64,000 nt of DNA from Nostoc sp. LPT (GCF_017115165.1 NZ_JABXKF010000177.1:22010-86009); one strand, 5' to 3'; positions 1-8,392 are shown, numbered from the stretch's first letter. Translations and numbers: made by a program. The notes: a model not told the origin generated them from the letters alone.

Positions 1-331
1 GAGTAAGCAAACTGGGATTTGAGTAAGTAAGAGCTTATTTTGCTTGCCGAAAACACCCAAATGAGAAAGTAAAAGCTGCTTTTGCTTGCGGAAAACACTA
101 AAATGTGAAACTAAAAGCTGCTTTTGCTTGCAGAAAACACCCAAATGAGAAAGCAAAAGCTGCTTTTGAATAAGTCAAAGCTGCTTTTGCTTGCGGAAAA
201 TACTAAAATGTGAAACTAAAAGCTGCTTTTGAGTAAGTCAAAGCTGCTTTTGCTTGCGGAAAACACTAAAATGTGAAACTAAAAGCTGCTTTTGAGTAAG
301 TCAAAGCTCATTTTGAGTAAGTAATCAGGGA
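1..331. repeat. Tandem array with 21-bp and 42-bp units
   Basis: The phrase GCTGCTTTTG recurs about every 21 or 42 bases. It is followed either by CTTGCGGAAAACACTAAAAT plus a short GTGAAACTAAAA tail (42 bp) or by AGTAAGTCAAA (21 bp). Units are degenerate at the left edge, so the array may continue outside the window. Reading frames through it are broken by stops, so I do not think it codes. The repeats directly abut one another without unique spacers, so it is not a CRISPR. Confidence 0.85.
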
Positions 332-560
332 TTTTTACTTAGTTCAATATGAATTTTAGTTTAGGCGATACTTTGGTGAGCTTCTCTACAAGACGCTTCT
401 CTTTGCAGAGAGGCTTGTCTGCGACACGCTCCGCGAACGCCAACGCAAACGCTAACGCGATTTTCTGTTTTAACATGGTACGCTTTGCACAAAACCTGTA
501 AATTCGTAGCACCATGTAGTCTATTCTGGATTTGAGGGGAAGCGATACCTGCGGTTTTTG
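332..560. other. Intergenic region rich in small GC-rich repeats
   Basis: There is no convincing gene here. Around 375-465 lies a run of short repeat motifs (CTTCTCTACAAGACGCTTCT, GCGACACGCTCCGCGAACGC and similar) of the dispersed palindromic kind seen elsewhere in the window, for example near 4800, 29940 and 30600. Confidence 0.4.
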
Positions 561-746
561 CTAGCCTACGCGAAGATATGCTAAATTTTTACGAACAGTA
601 ACAGTATTTAGGTGATTTGCGCCTAACCGTTGCTCAAAAATTTCCAAAGCTTGGATGTAAAGGGGTTCGGCCTGGCTGTATCTGCTTTGGTAATAGTAGA
701 GATACGCTAGGTTGTTGAGGCTAGAGGCGATAGATGGATGTTCTTC
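561..746 (-). pseudogene. Remnant of a kinesin-light-chain-type TPR protein
   Basis: Reading the minus strand from 746 to 561 gives about 60 residues with the pattern SSLNNLAYLYYYQSRYSQAE, then a LYIQALEIFEQRLGANH stretch. This is the signature of one kinesin-light-chain-like tetratricopeptide repeat plus the start of the next. An in-frame TGA lies immediately upstream and a TAG ends it. No start codon or flanking repeats remain, so it is a decayed fragment rather than a gene. Confidence 0.7.
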
Positions 747-1246
747 TCATAGTCAAGGGTTTCTGAGTCTGTTAAAGCTAGTTGTTATGATGAAAAATTC
801 AATTTATTTCAGCTAAGATGCTACACACTACTTTGATCATTTCATTTTTTAACGTATAAGCAATAACTATAATATTAAGCAAATTGTAGCACTTTAAACT
901 ACGTATGCTTAATTAGCGTAGGCGTAGCCCGCCGCAGGCATCGCTCTTTGGGAAAAACTTTTTGGTTTACTGTTTACAGGTTTGCTCACTTAGGTGCAAG
1001 ATGTGAGTTCTGCCAGCGTATACTGAGATAGCTTTTTTACTATCTCTGCAATTTTTCAAACAGTCTTCTTACTGATACGTATAATGAAAAATAGTATAAG
1101 AGCAGTAAAAATACTGTATATTTATTGTGTAACACGGTTTAGTCTGTCTAAAGCAAAGAGATTTTGAGCCAGCAAATAAGACAAATAGTAATTAAACTTA
1201 CAGAATTAATTGCAGGCCAAATTAAAAACTGAACATTTATTTCAAT
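747..1246. other. Intergenic region upstream of pqqA
   Basis: AT-rich DNA with no gene that I can support. A GCGTAGGCGTAGCCCGCCGC repeat motif sits near 915-935. The promoter of the pqq operon presumably lies between about 1020 and 1240, but I could not pick a convincing -35/-10 pair. Confidence 0.35.
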
Positions 1247-1251
1247 AGGAG
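1247..1251 (+). promoter_or_regulatory. Ribosome binding site that fixes the pqqA start
   Basis: AGGAG stands six bases before the ATG at 1258. It supports the 63-codon reading of pqqA rather than the internal ATG at codon 10, which has no comparable site. Confidence 0.6.
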
Positions 1252-1257
1252 TCAATA

Positions 1258-1449
1258 ATGATTCGGGAAACAAACAATCACTCTATGCAAGAGCAAGAAA
1301 GCAATAGCTCAAAATTAAGTGAGGATGTCTCTGCTAGAACCTCATTTCATCCTCCAAATATTAAGTCAGCAATTGATTGGGAAAAACCAGATTTTGACGA
1401 GCTTGACTTGTGTATGGAAATTACCACATACATTCTGCATGGGCAATAA
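1258..1449 (+). CDS. pqqA: PQQ precursor peptide PqqA, N-terminally extended
   Basis: PqqA is the ribosomally made peptide whose Glu and Tyr side chains are joined and cut out to make pyrroloquinoline quinone. The last 23 residues (WEKPDFDELD...) line up with the whole of a classical PqqA, including the conserved Glu54-x-x-x-Tyr58 pair (EITTY). Usual PqqA peptides are about 23-30 residues. This one has some 40 extra hydrophilic, Ser/Glu/Asn-rich residues in front. An AGGAG six bases upstream of the first ATG supports the long start. It is the first gene of an in-order pqqABCDE cluster, which makes the identification strong despite the short length. Confidence 0.9.
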   Translation: MIRETNNHSMQEQESNSSKLSEDVSARTSFHPPNIKSAIDWEKPDFDELDLCMEITTYILHGQ

Positions 1450-1504
1450 TTGTCAATACTAAGTTTAATTGCCTAATTAAAACCTCTACCTGCTTTTTGT
1501 TTTC

Positions 1505-2410
1505 ATGTTCCTAAAAATTCTTGGTACTGCCGCAGGTGGTGGTTTTCCCCAATGGAATTGTAACTGTCCCAATTGCCAAGCAGTCCGCACAAGTGGTTCA
1601 GGTGTAAATTGGCTGAACCAGTCATCAATTGCAGTGAGGAAAAACAATCAGCCCTGGTTTTTGGTCAATGCCTCTCCAGATGTACGTCCGCAGTTGGAGA
1701 AATTGCGGGAAGGACAACCATCTACAATTCGGTCAAGCCCGATCGCAGGTGTCTTGTTAACTGATGCAGAGATTGACCATACCACTGGCCTCGTTATCCT
1801 TAGAGAATCTACGGAAAAACTGCGCGTTTACGGTACAGAAACAGTACGTATGGCTCTGACAGAGGGTTTTCCCCTGCTGTCTACGTTAGCAAGCTATTGT
1901 GGTGTAGAATGGTCTGTACTTGAACCTCATGTACCTATAAACCTGGGGTTGAATGGAGCAGATGGTTTGGAAGTGGAGGTATTTCCACTAGCAGCCAAAC
2001 CACCAAAATATATGCGCCACCAGACAAATTTAGATGGAGTTTGGGTTATAGGTTTGACATTTCGCGATCGCACAACTGGCAAAGTTGCTACATATGCTCC
2101 AGGTTTAGCGGAACTTGACGAAAAAATCCTAGAGCGGTTTGAGTCTAGTGACTGCATTTTAGTAGATGGCACTTGCTGGCAGAATGATGAGTTGTTGGCT
2201 TTAGGAATATCAAATCTTCAAGCACGCGATATGGGACACTTGCCCCTTAACACTAGTTTAAAAAGCCTTGCTAATCTGAGCCGTCCTCGTAAAATTCTTG
2301 TTCACATCAACAACACTAACCCAATTCTTTTACCTGATTCAGAGGAACGCAAAATTGTTGAAGCCGCAGGAATAGAAGTTGGTTACGATGGTCTGACCAT
2401 CGAATTGTAA
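1505..2410 (+). CDS. pqqB: PQQ biosynthesis protein PqqB
   Basis: A 301-residue protein of the metallo-beta-lactamase fold, the usual PqqB length. PqqB is thought to hydroxylate the tyrosine-derived part of the PQQ precursor. The N-terminus reads LGTAAGGGFPQWNCNCPNC, the cysteine-rich metal-binding signature specific to PqqB. A DAEIDHTTGL stretch near residue 87 corresponds to the degenerate metallo-hydrolase motif, and DMGHLPLN lies near residue 243. It follows pqqA by 55 bases and precedes pqqC by 21 bases in one operon. No strong ribosome binding site is seen before the ATG. Confidence 0.95.
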   Translation: MFLKILGTAAGGGFPQWNCNCPNCQAVRTSGSGVNWLNQSSIAVRKNNQPWFLVNASPDVRPQLEKLREGQPSTIRSSPIAGVLLTDAEIDHTTGLVILRESTEKLRVYGTETVRMALTEGFPLLSTLASYCGVEWSVLEPHVPINLGLNGADGLEVEVFPLAAKPPKYMRHQTNLDGVWVIGLTFRDRTTGKVATYAPGLAELDEKILERFESSDCILVDGTCWQNDELLALGISNLQARDMGHLPLNTSLKSLANLSRPRKILVHINNTNPILLPDSEERKIVEAAGIEVGYDGLTIEL

Positions 2411-2431
2411 TTTTGAGGTGTAAGAAAAAGC

Positions 2432-3160
2432 GTGTTGGAATTAGTTAAAGAACCTCTCCCGTGGACTCAGACAGAACTAGAGGCTGTATTGCGATCGCAA
2501 CATCGCCGCTATCATCATCTGCATCCATTTCATGCAAGGATGAACAGTGGTGATTTAACGCCAACAGAAGTACAGCGCTGGGTAGCAAATAGATTTTACT
2601 ATCAAAAAAGTATTCCTCTTAAAGATGCTGCTATCTTGTCAAACTGCACTGATTTAGAAGTGCGGCGAGAATGGATTCAACGCATCATTGATCATGACGG
2701 TCAAGGTGAGGGTGAAGGTGGAATTGAGGCATGGTTAAAACTCGGTAAAGCTGTAGGATTGTCTCGTCAGGAACTGTTAGAAGACCAGCACGTACTGCCA
2801 GGAGTTCAATATGCAGTAGATGCCTACGTTAACTTTTGTCGCACTCGACCCTGGATTGAGGCAGTGGCTGCATCACTGACTGAACTGTTTGGTCCAGATG
2901 CAATTCGAGTACGTTTAGCTGCATTAGAACAGCATTACCCGTGGATCGATCCTGCTGGATTTGACTACTTCCGGGCACGTCTTTCTCAAGCACCCAGAGA
3001 TGCTCAATATGCCCTCAAGCAAGTCCTCAAACATTGTAAGACTCGTGAATCTCAGGAACAAGCAGTACAGGCTTTAATATTTAAGTGCAATTTATTGTGG
3101 AGCCAGTTAGAGGCGATTGAACGGGGCGATACTAGACCTCAAGAAGGGTATAGAGAATAG
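2432..3160 (+). CDS. pqqC: Pyrroloquinoline-quinone synthase PqqC
   Basis: PqqC performs the last step of PQQ synthesis, a cofactor-free ring closure and multi-electron oxidation of AHQQ. The 242-residue length and the all-helical heme-oxygenase-like sequence fit the family. Recognisable blocks are SQHRRYHHLHPFHARM near residue 22, WVANRFYYQKSIPLKDAAIL near 50 and RIIDHDGQGEGEGGIEAWL near 84. The start is a GTG preceded by GAGGTG. It lies 21 bases after pqqB. The gap to pqqD (95 bases) is longer than elsewhere in the operon and is filled with tandem repeats. Confidence 0.95.
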   Translation: MLELVKEPLPWTQTELEAVLRSQHRRYHHLHPFHARMNSGDLTPTEVQRWVANRFYYQKSIPLKDAAILSNCTDLEVRREWIQRIIDHDGQGEGEGGIEAWLKLGKAVGLSRQELLEDQHVLPGVQYAVDAYVNFCRTRPWIEAVAASLTELFGPDAIRVRLAALEQHYPWIDPAGFDYFRARLSQAPRDAQYALKQVLKHCKTRESQEQAVQALIFKCNLLWSQLEAIERGDTRPQEGYRE

Positions 3161-3254
3161 GGGGCAGGGGGAGCAGGGGGAGAAATAACTCAAATCCCCA
3201 GTCCCCAGTCCCCAGTCTCCAGTCCCTAGAGCATTAATTACGAATTACGAATTA
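3161..3254. repeat. Heptanucleotide repeats between pqqC and pqqD
   Basis: From 3163 there is a GGGGGCAGGGGGAGCAGGGG tract. At 3196-3223 there are four copies of CCCCAGT (one is CTCCAGT), which fits the CCCCRRT class of cyanobacterial short tandem repeats (STRR). At 3236-3254 there are copies of AATTACG that end one base before the pqqD ATG. The insert leaves pqqD without a clear ribosome binding site. Confidence 0.8.
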
Positions 3255-3255
3255 A

Positions 3256-3597
3256 ATGAGTACTATAGAGAATCATGCCCGACCGCGCCTAGTTCGTGGT
3301 GTGCGTTTACGCTGGGATGACCTGAGAAAGCTGCATTGGCTCCTGATTCCAGAAGGGGCACTACAATTAAACTCCACAGCAGCAGCAATTCTAGCACTTT
3401 GTAACGGTGAGCGAACTCTCAATGCGATCGCAGCGGAGTTGCAGAAACAGTACCAGGGCGAAAATGTAGTAGAGGACGTGCGCCATCTGCTGTCTCGAAT
3501 TAGTAAACGAGGACTATTAATTGTAGAAGGAATAGAACCAGAACCTTTACCTCCAACTGAAAAGAGTAATTTCTCAAGTGGAGCAGATTTAAACTAA
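3256..3597 (+). CDS. pqqD: PqqD, PqqA-binding chaperone
   Basis: PqqD is a small winged-helix (RRE-type) protein that binds PqqA and presents it to the radical-SAM enzyme PqqE. The core pattern is present: RPRLVRGVRLRWDDLRKLHW near residue 9, PEGALQLNSTAAAILALC, and a GERTLNAIAAELQKQY helix. At 113 residues it is slightly longer than the usual 90 or so, with an extra hydrophilic C-terminal tail. It is a separate gene rather than a fusion to pqqC or pqqE. The pqqE ATG follows 15 bases after its stop. Confidence 0.93.
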   Translation: MSTIENHARPRLVRGVRLRWDDLRKLHWLLIPEGALQLNSTAAAILALCNGERTLNAIAAELQKQYQGENVVEDVRHLLSRISKRGLLIVEGIEPEPLPPTEKSNFSSGADLN

Positions 3598-3612
3598 GCA
3601 CTATTACTAACA

Positions 3613-4710
3613 ATGACGACTGATAGACCTTTAAGCTTGATTGCAGAATTGACGTATCGCTGCCCATTGCGTTGTCCCTACTGCTCCAACCCGCTTAATT
3701 GTGGCGATAACCAGTATCGTCAGGAACTTTCCACCGAGGATTGGTTGCGAGTGATTCAGCAAGCCTCGAACTTGGGAGTATTACAGCTTGGCTTGACCGG
3801 CGGCGAACCACTGCTACGAAAAGATCTAGAATTACTTGTGGCAGCAGCAGCCAAAGCCGAACTATATACCACTTTGATTACTGCTGCTACGCTGTTAACT
3901 CCAGAACGAGCTACACAACTGCGTGATGCCGGACTCGATCACGTACAAATTAGTATCCAAGATAGTCGTGCTGCTGAGTCAGACTATATTGCTGGAACTC
4001 CCTCTTTTAAGCAAAAACTAGAGGCAGCAAGATTAGTAAAAGCTTTGGGTTTCCCGCTGACACTTAATTTTGTTCTGCATCGGCAAAACCTAGACAGGAT
4101 TGAGGAGATTTTAGAGCTGTGTGAGGTTTTAAAAGCAGACCGAGTTGAATTAGCGAACACTCAGTATTATGGCTGGGCATATCGCAACCGTACTGTTTTA
4201 CTACCCACCCGCCAGCAGCTAGAACGAGCAGATGCCGCAGTGGCATTAGCTAGAGAGCGCAACATCTGCCCAATGGGCATCTTATATGTGCTTCCAGACT
4301 ACTATGAAGATTATCCCAAACCATGTATGGGTGGCTGGGGTCATCGAGCTTTAGCGATCGCTCCCAATGGCGATGTGTTACCTTGCCAAGCCGCCAGTTC
4401 TATTCCAGAACTAGAATTTGCTAACGTCCGCAACCATTCACTAGATTGGATTTGGTTTGAATCACCTGCTTTTAATCGCTTTCGGGGAACAGAATGGATG
4501 CCTGAGCCTTGCCAAAGTTGCGATCGCCGCCAGCTTGATTTTGGCGGTTGCCGTTGCCAAGCATTACTTCTGACGAACAATGCTGCTGCCACTGATCCTG
4601 TCTGTCATCTGTCACCACACCATCACCTGATTACTACAGTCACAAAGCAGGCAAATCAGGAAAACTTAGATTCACCCCTACCTTTGGTTTATCGCTCCAT
4701 GCAAATGTAA
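3613..4710 (+). CDS. pqqE: Radical SAM enzyme PqqE, PqqA cyclase
   Basis: PqqE forms the Glu-Tyr carbon-carbon bond in PqqA. The radical-SAM cluster motif CPLRCPYC occupies residues 17-24 (Cys17, Cys21, Cys24). A GLTGGEPLLRKDLELLV block follows near residue 60. The C-terminal part holds the SPASM-type cysteines (KPCMGGWGHRALAIAPNGDV, then EPCQSCDRRQLDFGGCRCQA) that ligate auxiliary clusters. The 365-residue length is normal. It is the last gene of the pqq operon. No quinoprotein dehydrogenase lies within the window. Confidence 0.96.
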   Translation: MTTDRPLSLIAELTYRCPLRCPYCSNPLNCGDNQYRQELSTEDWLRVIQQASNLGVLQLGLTGGEPLLRKDLELLVAAAAKAELYTTLITAATLLTPERATQLRDAGLDHVQISIQDSRAAESDYIAGTPSFKQKLEAARLVKALGFPLTLNFVLHRQNLDRIEEILELCEVLKADRVELANTQYYGWAYRNRTVLLPTRQQLERADAAVALARERNICPMGILYVLPDYYEDYPKPCMGGWGHRALAIAPNGDVLPCQAASSIPELEFANVRNHSLDWIWFESPAFNRFRGTEWMPEPCQSCDRRQLDFGGCRCQALLLTNNAAATDPVCHLSPHHHLITTVTKQANQENLDSPLPLVYRSMQM

Positions 4711-5218
4711 TAAGCTATTAAAGAACTTCACAAAAATATAACGGTTCTCGATTGACTGAGGTACAAGGGACTTCCAATTAAAAAAATATCCCATCCCTGC
4801 GGGACGCTACGCGAACGCATTTAGGGCAGGGACTAGTTCTTGCTGGGGGCTTTCTAGCAGGGAGCAGAGGGAGGAAAACTCATTTTGATGGGCGTAAAAT
4901 TGGATAATTTATTTTTTGGAGTTCCCTCAAGAATACAGCTAGGGCAAAGGTCATTCGCCTGCACGGACTAAGGTTTGAAACCTACGCAGGTGGTTCATTA
5001 GGGGTGTAAGGGTTTAAGGGTGTAAGGTGTTGGACGGGGATTGAGACCCCGGACAACACGGTTGCCCCAAGGGGCAGGGCTTTTGACGATACGGGTGGTT
5101 GGGGCTAGATATCCCCTACCACCATGCAACTCCACACCCCCACACCCGCCCCAACGGGGCTTGGTAAAGCCTAGTGTAGTTGCGGTTTATAACCGCCCTT
5201 TTAAGGTCATTCATTTTT
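4711..5218. other. Intergenic region with dispersed repeats
   Basis: No gene is convincing. The stretch carries repeat motifs (CCCTGCGGGACGCTACGCGA near 4795) and GC-rich inverted segments around 5040-5170 (for example CCCCAAGGGGC and CGCCCCAACGGGGC). A 64-codon open frame at 5041-5235 runs entirely through this repeat DNA and shows no protein-like pattern. Confidence 0.4.
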
Positions 5219-6166
5219 TTAATTCTCTGATCTAAATCTAATTTCATAAAGTCCTAGTAAGCCTGCTGCTACTAGCAAAGGTAAGAAATAATAGACTCCC
5301 CGATAAGCTAACATTGAACCCAAAACTGCCGCCGCCGAAACTTTTGAGGAAATAATCAGCAAAATTATAGTTTCAAATATTCCCAAACCACCAGGGACAT
5401 TACTAACCACACCTGCAAACATCGCTAGTAAATAAATGCCTAAAAAGTCTAGATATGACAAAGATATATTGCTAGGAAGTAAAGCATAAAGAACTGCCGC
5501 CGCCAGAATCCAGTCAAAACTAGAAATTGCTATTTGAGCCAAAGATATGTTAAAAGAAGGAAATCGAAATTCGTGACCACGAATTATTAATGGTCGTTTA
5601 ATAAAAATACTTCCTAGTAAATAAGCCGCAACTAATAGCAGAAAAATTACGCCAATGGGACGCACAGTAGCAAAAGGTAAATGTAATTGAGTGGGAATCT
5701 TCAGGGGGTTGATGAGGAATAAAAAACCTGCAACAGCAAACATCCCCAACCAAAAAGTAAAATTGGCGAAAGCAATTATTTGAGCGATCGCTACTGCTGA
5801 CACTCCCCAACTAGCATAAAATCGATAACGGATAGCACTGCCAGTTAGCAAAGCAAAACCGATGGTATTACTAAATGCAGAGCTAATAAAGTTAGTGAAA
5901 GCAATCTTATTCCAACTTAGGGAACGATTAATGTAGTTAAAACCTAAGATATCGTACCCAATCATCACTAGATAGCCGAAAGCTGTCAGCCAAATTGCCC
6001 AACTTAAACGACTTTTGGGAATAGCAGCTAGAGAGTTGAGGATATCACGATAATTATACTCATGCAATTCGTGAGCGATCGCCCACAGGCAAAGCACCAG
6101 CAGTAACAAGCCAAACAAAGAACTGAAATTGAGTCGCAACTTTTTAAGCATCGTGAAGAAACTCAT
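5219..6166 (-). CDS. MprF-type flippase-domain membrane protein (UPF0104)
   Basis: A 315-residue polytopic membrane protein with about eight hydrophobic segments. The motif VVSNVPGGLGIFETIILL near residue 255 is the hallmark of the lysylphosphatidylglycerol synthetase transmembrane (YbhN/UPF0104) family. In full-length MprF this domain flips aminoacylated lipids across the membrane. Here it stands alone. A gene carrying the catalytic DUF2156 half of MprF lies at 8375, and the two esterases between them are divergent from this gene. I infer an aminoacyl-lipid flippase role from this arrangement. The substrate is unknown. Confidence 0.8.
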   Translation of the reverse strand: MSFFTMLKKLRLNFSSLFGLLLLVLCLWAIAHELHEYNYRDILNSLAAIPKSRLSWAIWLTAFGYLVMIGYDILGFNYINRSLSWNKIAFTNFISSAFSNTIGFALLTGSAIRYRFYASWGVSAVAIAQIIAFANFTFWLGMFAVAGFLFLINPLKIPTQLHLPFATVRPIGVIFLLLVAAYLLGSIFIKRPLIIRGHEFRFPSFNISLAQIAISSFDWILAAAVLYALLPSNISLSYLDFLGIYLLAMFAGVVSNVPGGLGIFETIILLIISSKVSAAAVLGSMLAYRGVYYFLPLLVAAGLLGLYEIRFRSEN

Positions 6167-6306
6167 CCTAACTCGTGACTTTTAATTTACAACCAGTCGC
6201 AAAGTTTCCATTCTGTTGACACAGCATTGACATATCATTTGCATAAGCTTTTGAAGGCAAGCATCGACTATTCAATAATGCTCTGTTTAACCAATGCCCT
6301 TCAAAG

Positions 6307-7227
6307 ATGAACTACAAACAATCTAAAATTTTCTTACTATTTTCAGTATTAACCCTAGTTGGCTGTAATTTCTCCCAAGGTGTCGTCGCAAAACCACCGC
6401 AACAGCAGGATTTACAAACAACGCTTTCCGTTCTTTCAACCCAGCGCAATACTAGCAACTCAGCGACTCTCCTAACCTATAAAATTGAAACCTACGATAG
6501 TAAAGTAATGGGTGCAAGTCGCACTTATGGCGTTTCTTTACCTCCTGGCTATGAGCAAAACCCAAAACAAAGGTATCCTGTAATCTTTCTCCTCCACGGT
6601 GGACATGGTAATCCCAGTGATTGGTTTATTCAGAATAAGGGACAAGCTCTCAAGACTGTAGAACAACTTTATACTACAGGTAAGTTGCCACCCAGCATCA
6701 TCATTACACCAGATGGCAACGACAAGCGTGGCTCTAGTCCCTACCGAGATCCCGAATATATCGATGGCCCTAATGGTAAAGTCTCTACAGCCGTAGGCGA
6801 TGAGTTAGTAAAAGTCGTGCAAAGCCGTTATCGTACACTAACTAATCCAAATTTTTGGGCAATAGGTGGTTTATCTTCTGGTGGTTGGGGAGCAATCAAT
6901 GTGGGATTACACAACGTAGATCGTTTCTCGATTTTATTTAGTCATAGTGGTTATTTCAATGATAAAAGTGGCCCAGCAAATAGCCCAATATTTTATATTA
7001 AAACCATTCCCCAACAAGCTCAAAAAAGGTTGAAGATTTACCTAGATTCGGGTACATCAGATATTGATGAAATCCGCGAAGCAGAGCGATTTAGTAAAGT
7101 CCTAAATCAACTGAAAATTTTTAATTCATTTCGTCAGTTTCCTGGCAGTCACACTTGGCAATACTGGCGGAAACACTTAGCAAATTCATTGACATTTGTC
7201 GGCGAACAATTTCGAGTAGCTTCATAA
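6307..7227 (+). CDS. Putative esterase lipoprotein (EstD / PF00756 type)
   Basis: A 306-residue alpha/beta-hydrolase. The N-terminus has a lipoprotein signal (hydrophobic stretch then LVGC at residues 17-20), so it is probably membrane anchored outside the cytoplasm. An oxyanion-side HGGHG motif sits near residue 97. The nucleophile elbow GGLSSGGWG lies near 195, DSGTSD near 255 and GSHTWQYWRKHL near 284, together giving a Ser-Asp-His triad. It is closely similar to its downstream neighbour at 7425, so the two are tandem paralogues. The context between the MprF-like genes suggests it could act on lipid-linked esters, but this is inference. Confidence 0.85.
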   Translation: MNYKQSKIFLLFSVLTLVGCNFSQGVVAKPPQQQDLQTTLSVLSTQRNTSNSATLLTYKIETYDSKVMGASRTYGVSLPPGYEQNPKQRYPVIFLLHGGHGNPSDWFIQNKGQALKTVEQLYTTGKLPPSIIITPDGNDKRGSSPYRDPEYIDGPNGKVSTAVGDELVKVVQSRYRTLTNPNFWAIGGLSSGGWGAINVGLHNVDRFSILFSHSGYFNDKSGPANSPIFYIKTIPQQAQKRLKIYLDSGTSDIDEIREAERFSKVLNQLKIFNSFRQFPGSHTWQYWRKHLANSLTFVGEQFRVAS

Positions 7228-7424
7228 ACAGCAAATATGGCTGAGAATTTAAATATTAATCAAAAGAAAAGTAATCGAAATAATTCCGAATCCCTATGAT
7301 CGATAATACTACTTTGCAAAACCGTTGATATTTAAACATTAATGTGAAAAACTCTACTGCAATTTTTCAGCAGATTAATTATAGTAAGCTCTAACGGAGG
7401 TGATTTTTTTAACTGTAAAAGAGT

Positions 7425-8333
7425 ATGAAGATTTCTAAATTGTTAATTAGCTTGGTAGGAGCGATCGCACTTCTTACTACTGCTGGTTATTATTATGTAT
7501 TCATCTTAGGTGCGCCACAACTAGACCCACCCAAAAAAGAGGCAAATACTGGACTAAAGTTTCAATTAGCAACCTTTAACTCCCAAGCGATGGGTGCAGT
7601 CCGTAACTACGGCGTGATTTTGCCCCCTAGTTATAGCAAAAATCCGCAAAAGCGCTACCCTGTGATATTCTTACTACACGGTGGTCATGATGATGCTCGT
7701 GCTTACGCTAATAAATACGCGCTTTTAGACGTATTGCATGAACTTTATCAAAGTGGAAAATTACCGCTATCGATTGTGATTACACCTGATGGTAATGATA
7801 ATCGCGGTTCTAGTCCTTTATACGACCCCGATTACTTTGATGGGCCGAATGGTAAAGTGGGGACTTTGATTGGTTCAGAATTAGTACAAGTTGTCAAGTC
7901 GCGCTACCGCACTTTGGAAGAACCTCAATTTTGGGCGCTAGGAGGTCTATCTTCTGGAGGATGGGGTGCATTTAATATCGGATTACGCTATCTCAACAAC
8001 TTTCAGATTTTGTTTAGCCATAGCGGTTACTTTACTGATGATAGCGGCTCACAAAATAGTCCTCAACAAATTGTGCAACAGCTACCAGTTAAAGATAGGA
8101 AGCGATTGCGTGTTTACCTAGATGCGGGTGTAAACGATACTAATTTGCTAGCTTCTACCAAGGCTTTCAACGAAACCTTAAATAAATTAGGCATTGCTCA
8201 CGTATTTTATGCATTTCCTGGAGGTCATGGTTTGTCTGGTGCAGATATTGGCTGGAACTACTTTCACAAACATCTAAAAGATTCACTATCCTATGTCGGA
8301 GAACAATTTAAAAAGTTAGGAGTTAGGAGTTAA
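7425..8333 (+). CDS. Putative esterase, paralogue of the preceding gene
   Basis: A 302-residue alpha/beta-hydrolase that matches the gene at 6307 along its whole length (both share YPVIFLLHGGH, GGLSSGGWG and the closing FHKHL/WRKHL plus YVGEQF ends). Residues 1-25 form a hydrophobic anchor or uncleaved signal without a lipobox, so this copy is likely tethered by a membrane helix. The triad is Ser in GGLSSGG, Asp in DAGVND and His in GGHGLSG. A good AACGGAGGTGA ribosome-binding-like sequence lies about 25-35 bases upstream, farther than ideal. The DUF2156 gene starts about 40 bases downstream. Confidence 0.85.
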   Translation: MKISKLLISLVGAIALLTTAGYYYVFILGAPQLDPPKKEANTGLKFQLATFNSQAMGAVRNYGVILPPSYSKNPQKRYPVIFLLHGGHDDARAYANKYALLDVLHELYQSGKLPLSIVITPDGNDNRGSSPLYDPDYFDGPNGKVGTLIGSELVQVVKSRYRTLEEPQFWALGGLSSGGWGAFNIGLRYLNNFQILFSHSGYFTDDSGSQNSPQQIVQQLPVKDRKRLRVYLDAGVNDTNLLASTKAFNETLNKLGIAHVFYAFPGGHGLSGADIGWNYFHKHLKDSLSYVGEQFKKLGVRS

Positions 8334-8351
8334 GAGTTTTAACTCCAAAAA

Positions 8352-8392
8352 AAATGACTAATGACCAATGACAAATGACTAATATGACTAAT
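8352..8392 (+). repeat. Heptanucleotide repeat carrying a ladder of ATG codons
   Basis: Units of ATGACTA/ATGACCA/ATGACAA repeat every 7 bases, placing ATG at 8354, 8361, 8368 and 8375, each in the next reading frame. The first three run into stops within five to seven codons. The ATG at 8375 opens the long frame of the next gene. There is no separate Shine-Dalgarno sequence. Confidence 0.75.

Noticed and set aside
1..331. Possible CRISPR array
   Set aside because: The repeats lie end to end without unique spacers, and no cas genes are in the window. The same applies to the arrays at 30352 and 33058.
5041..5235. 64-codon open frame
   Set aside because: It runs through GC-rich dispersed repeats, with proline-rich low-complexity translation and no family match.
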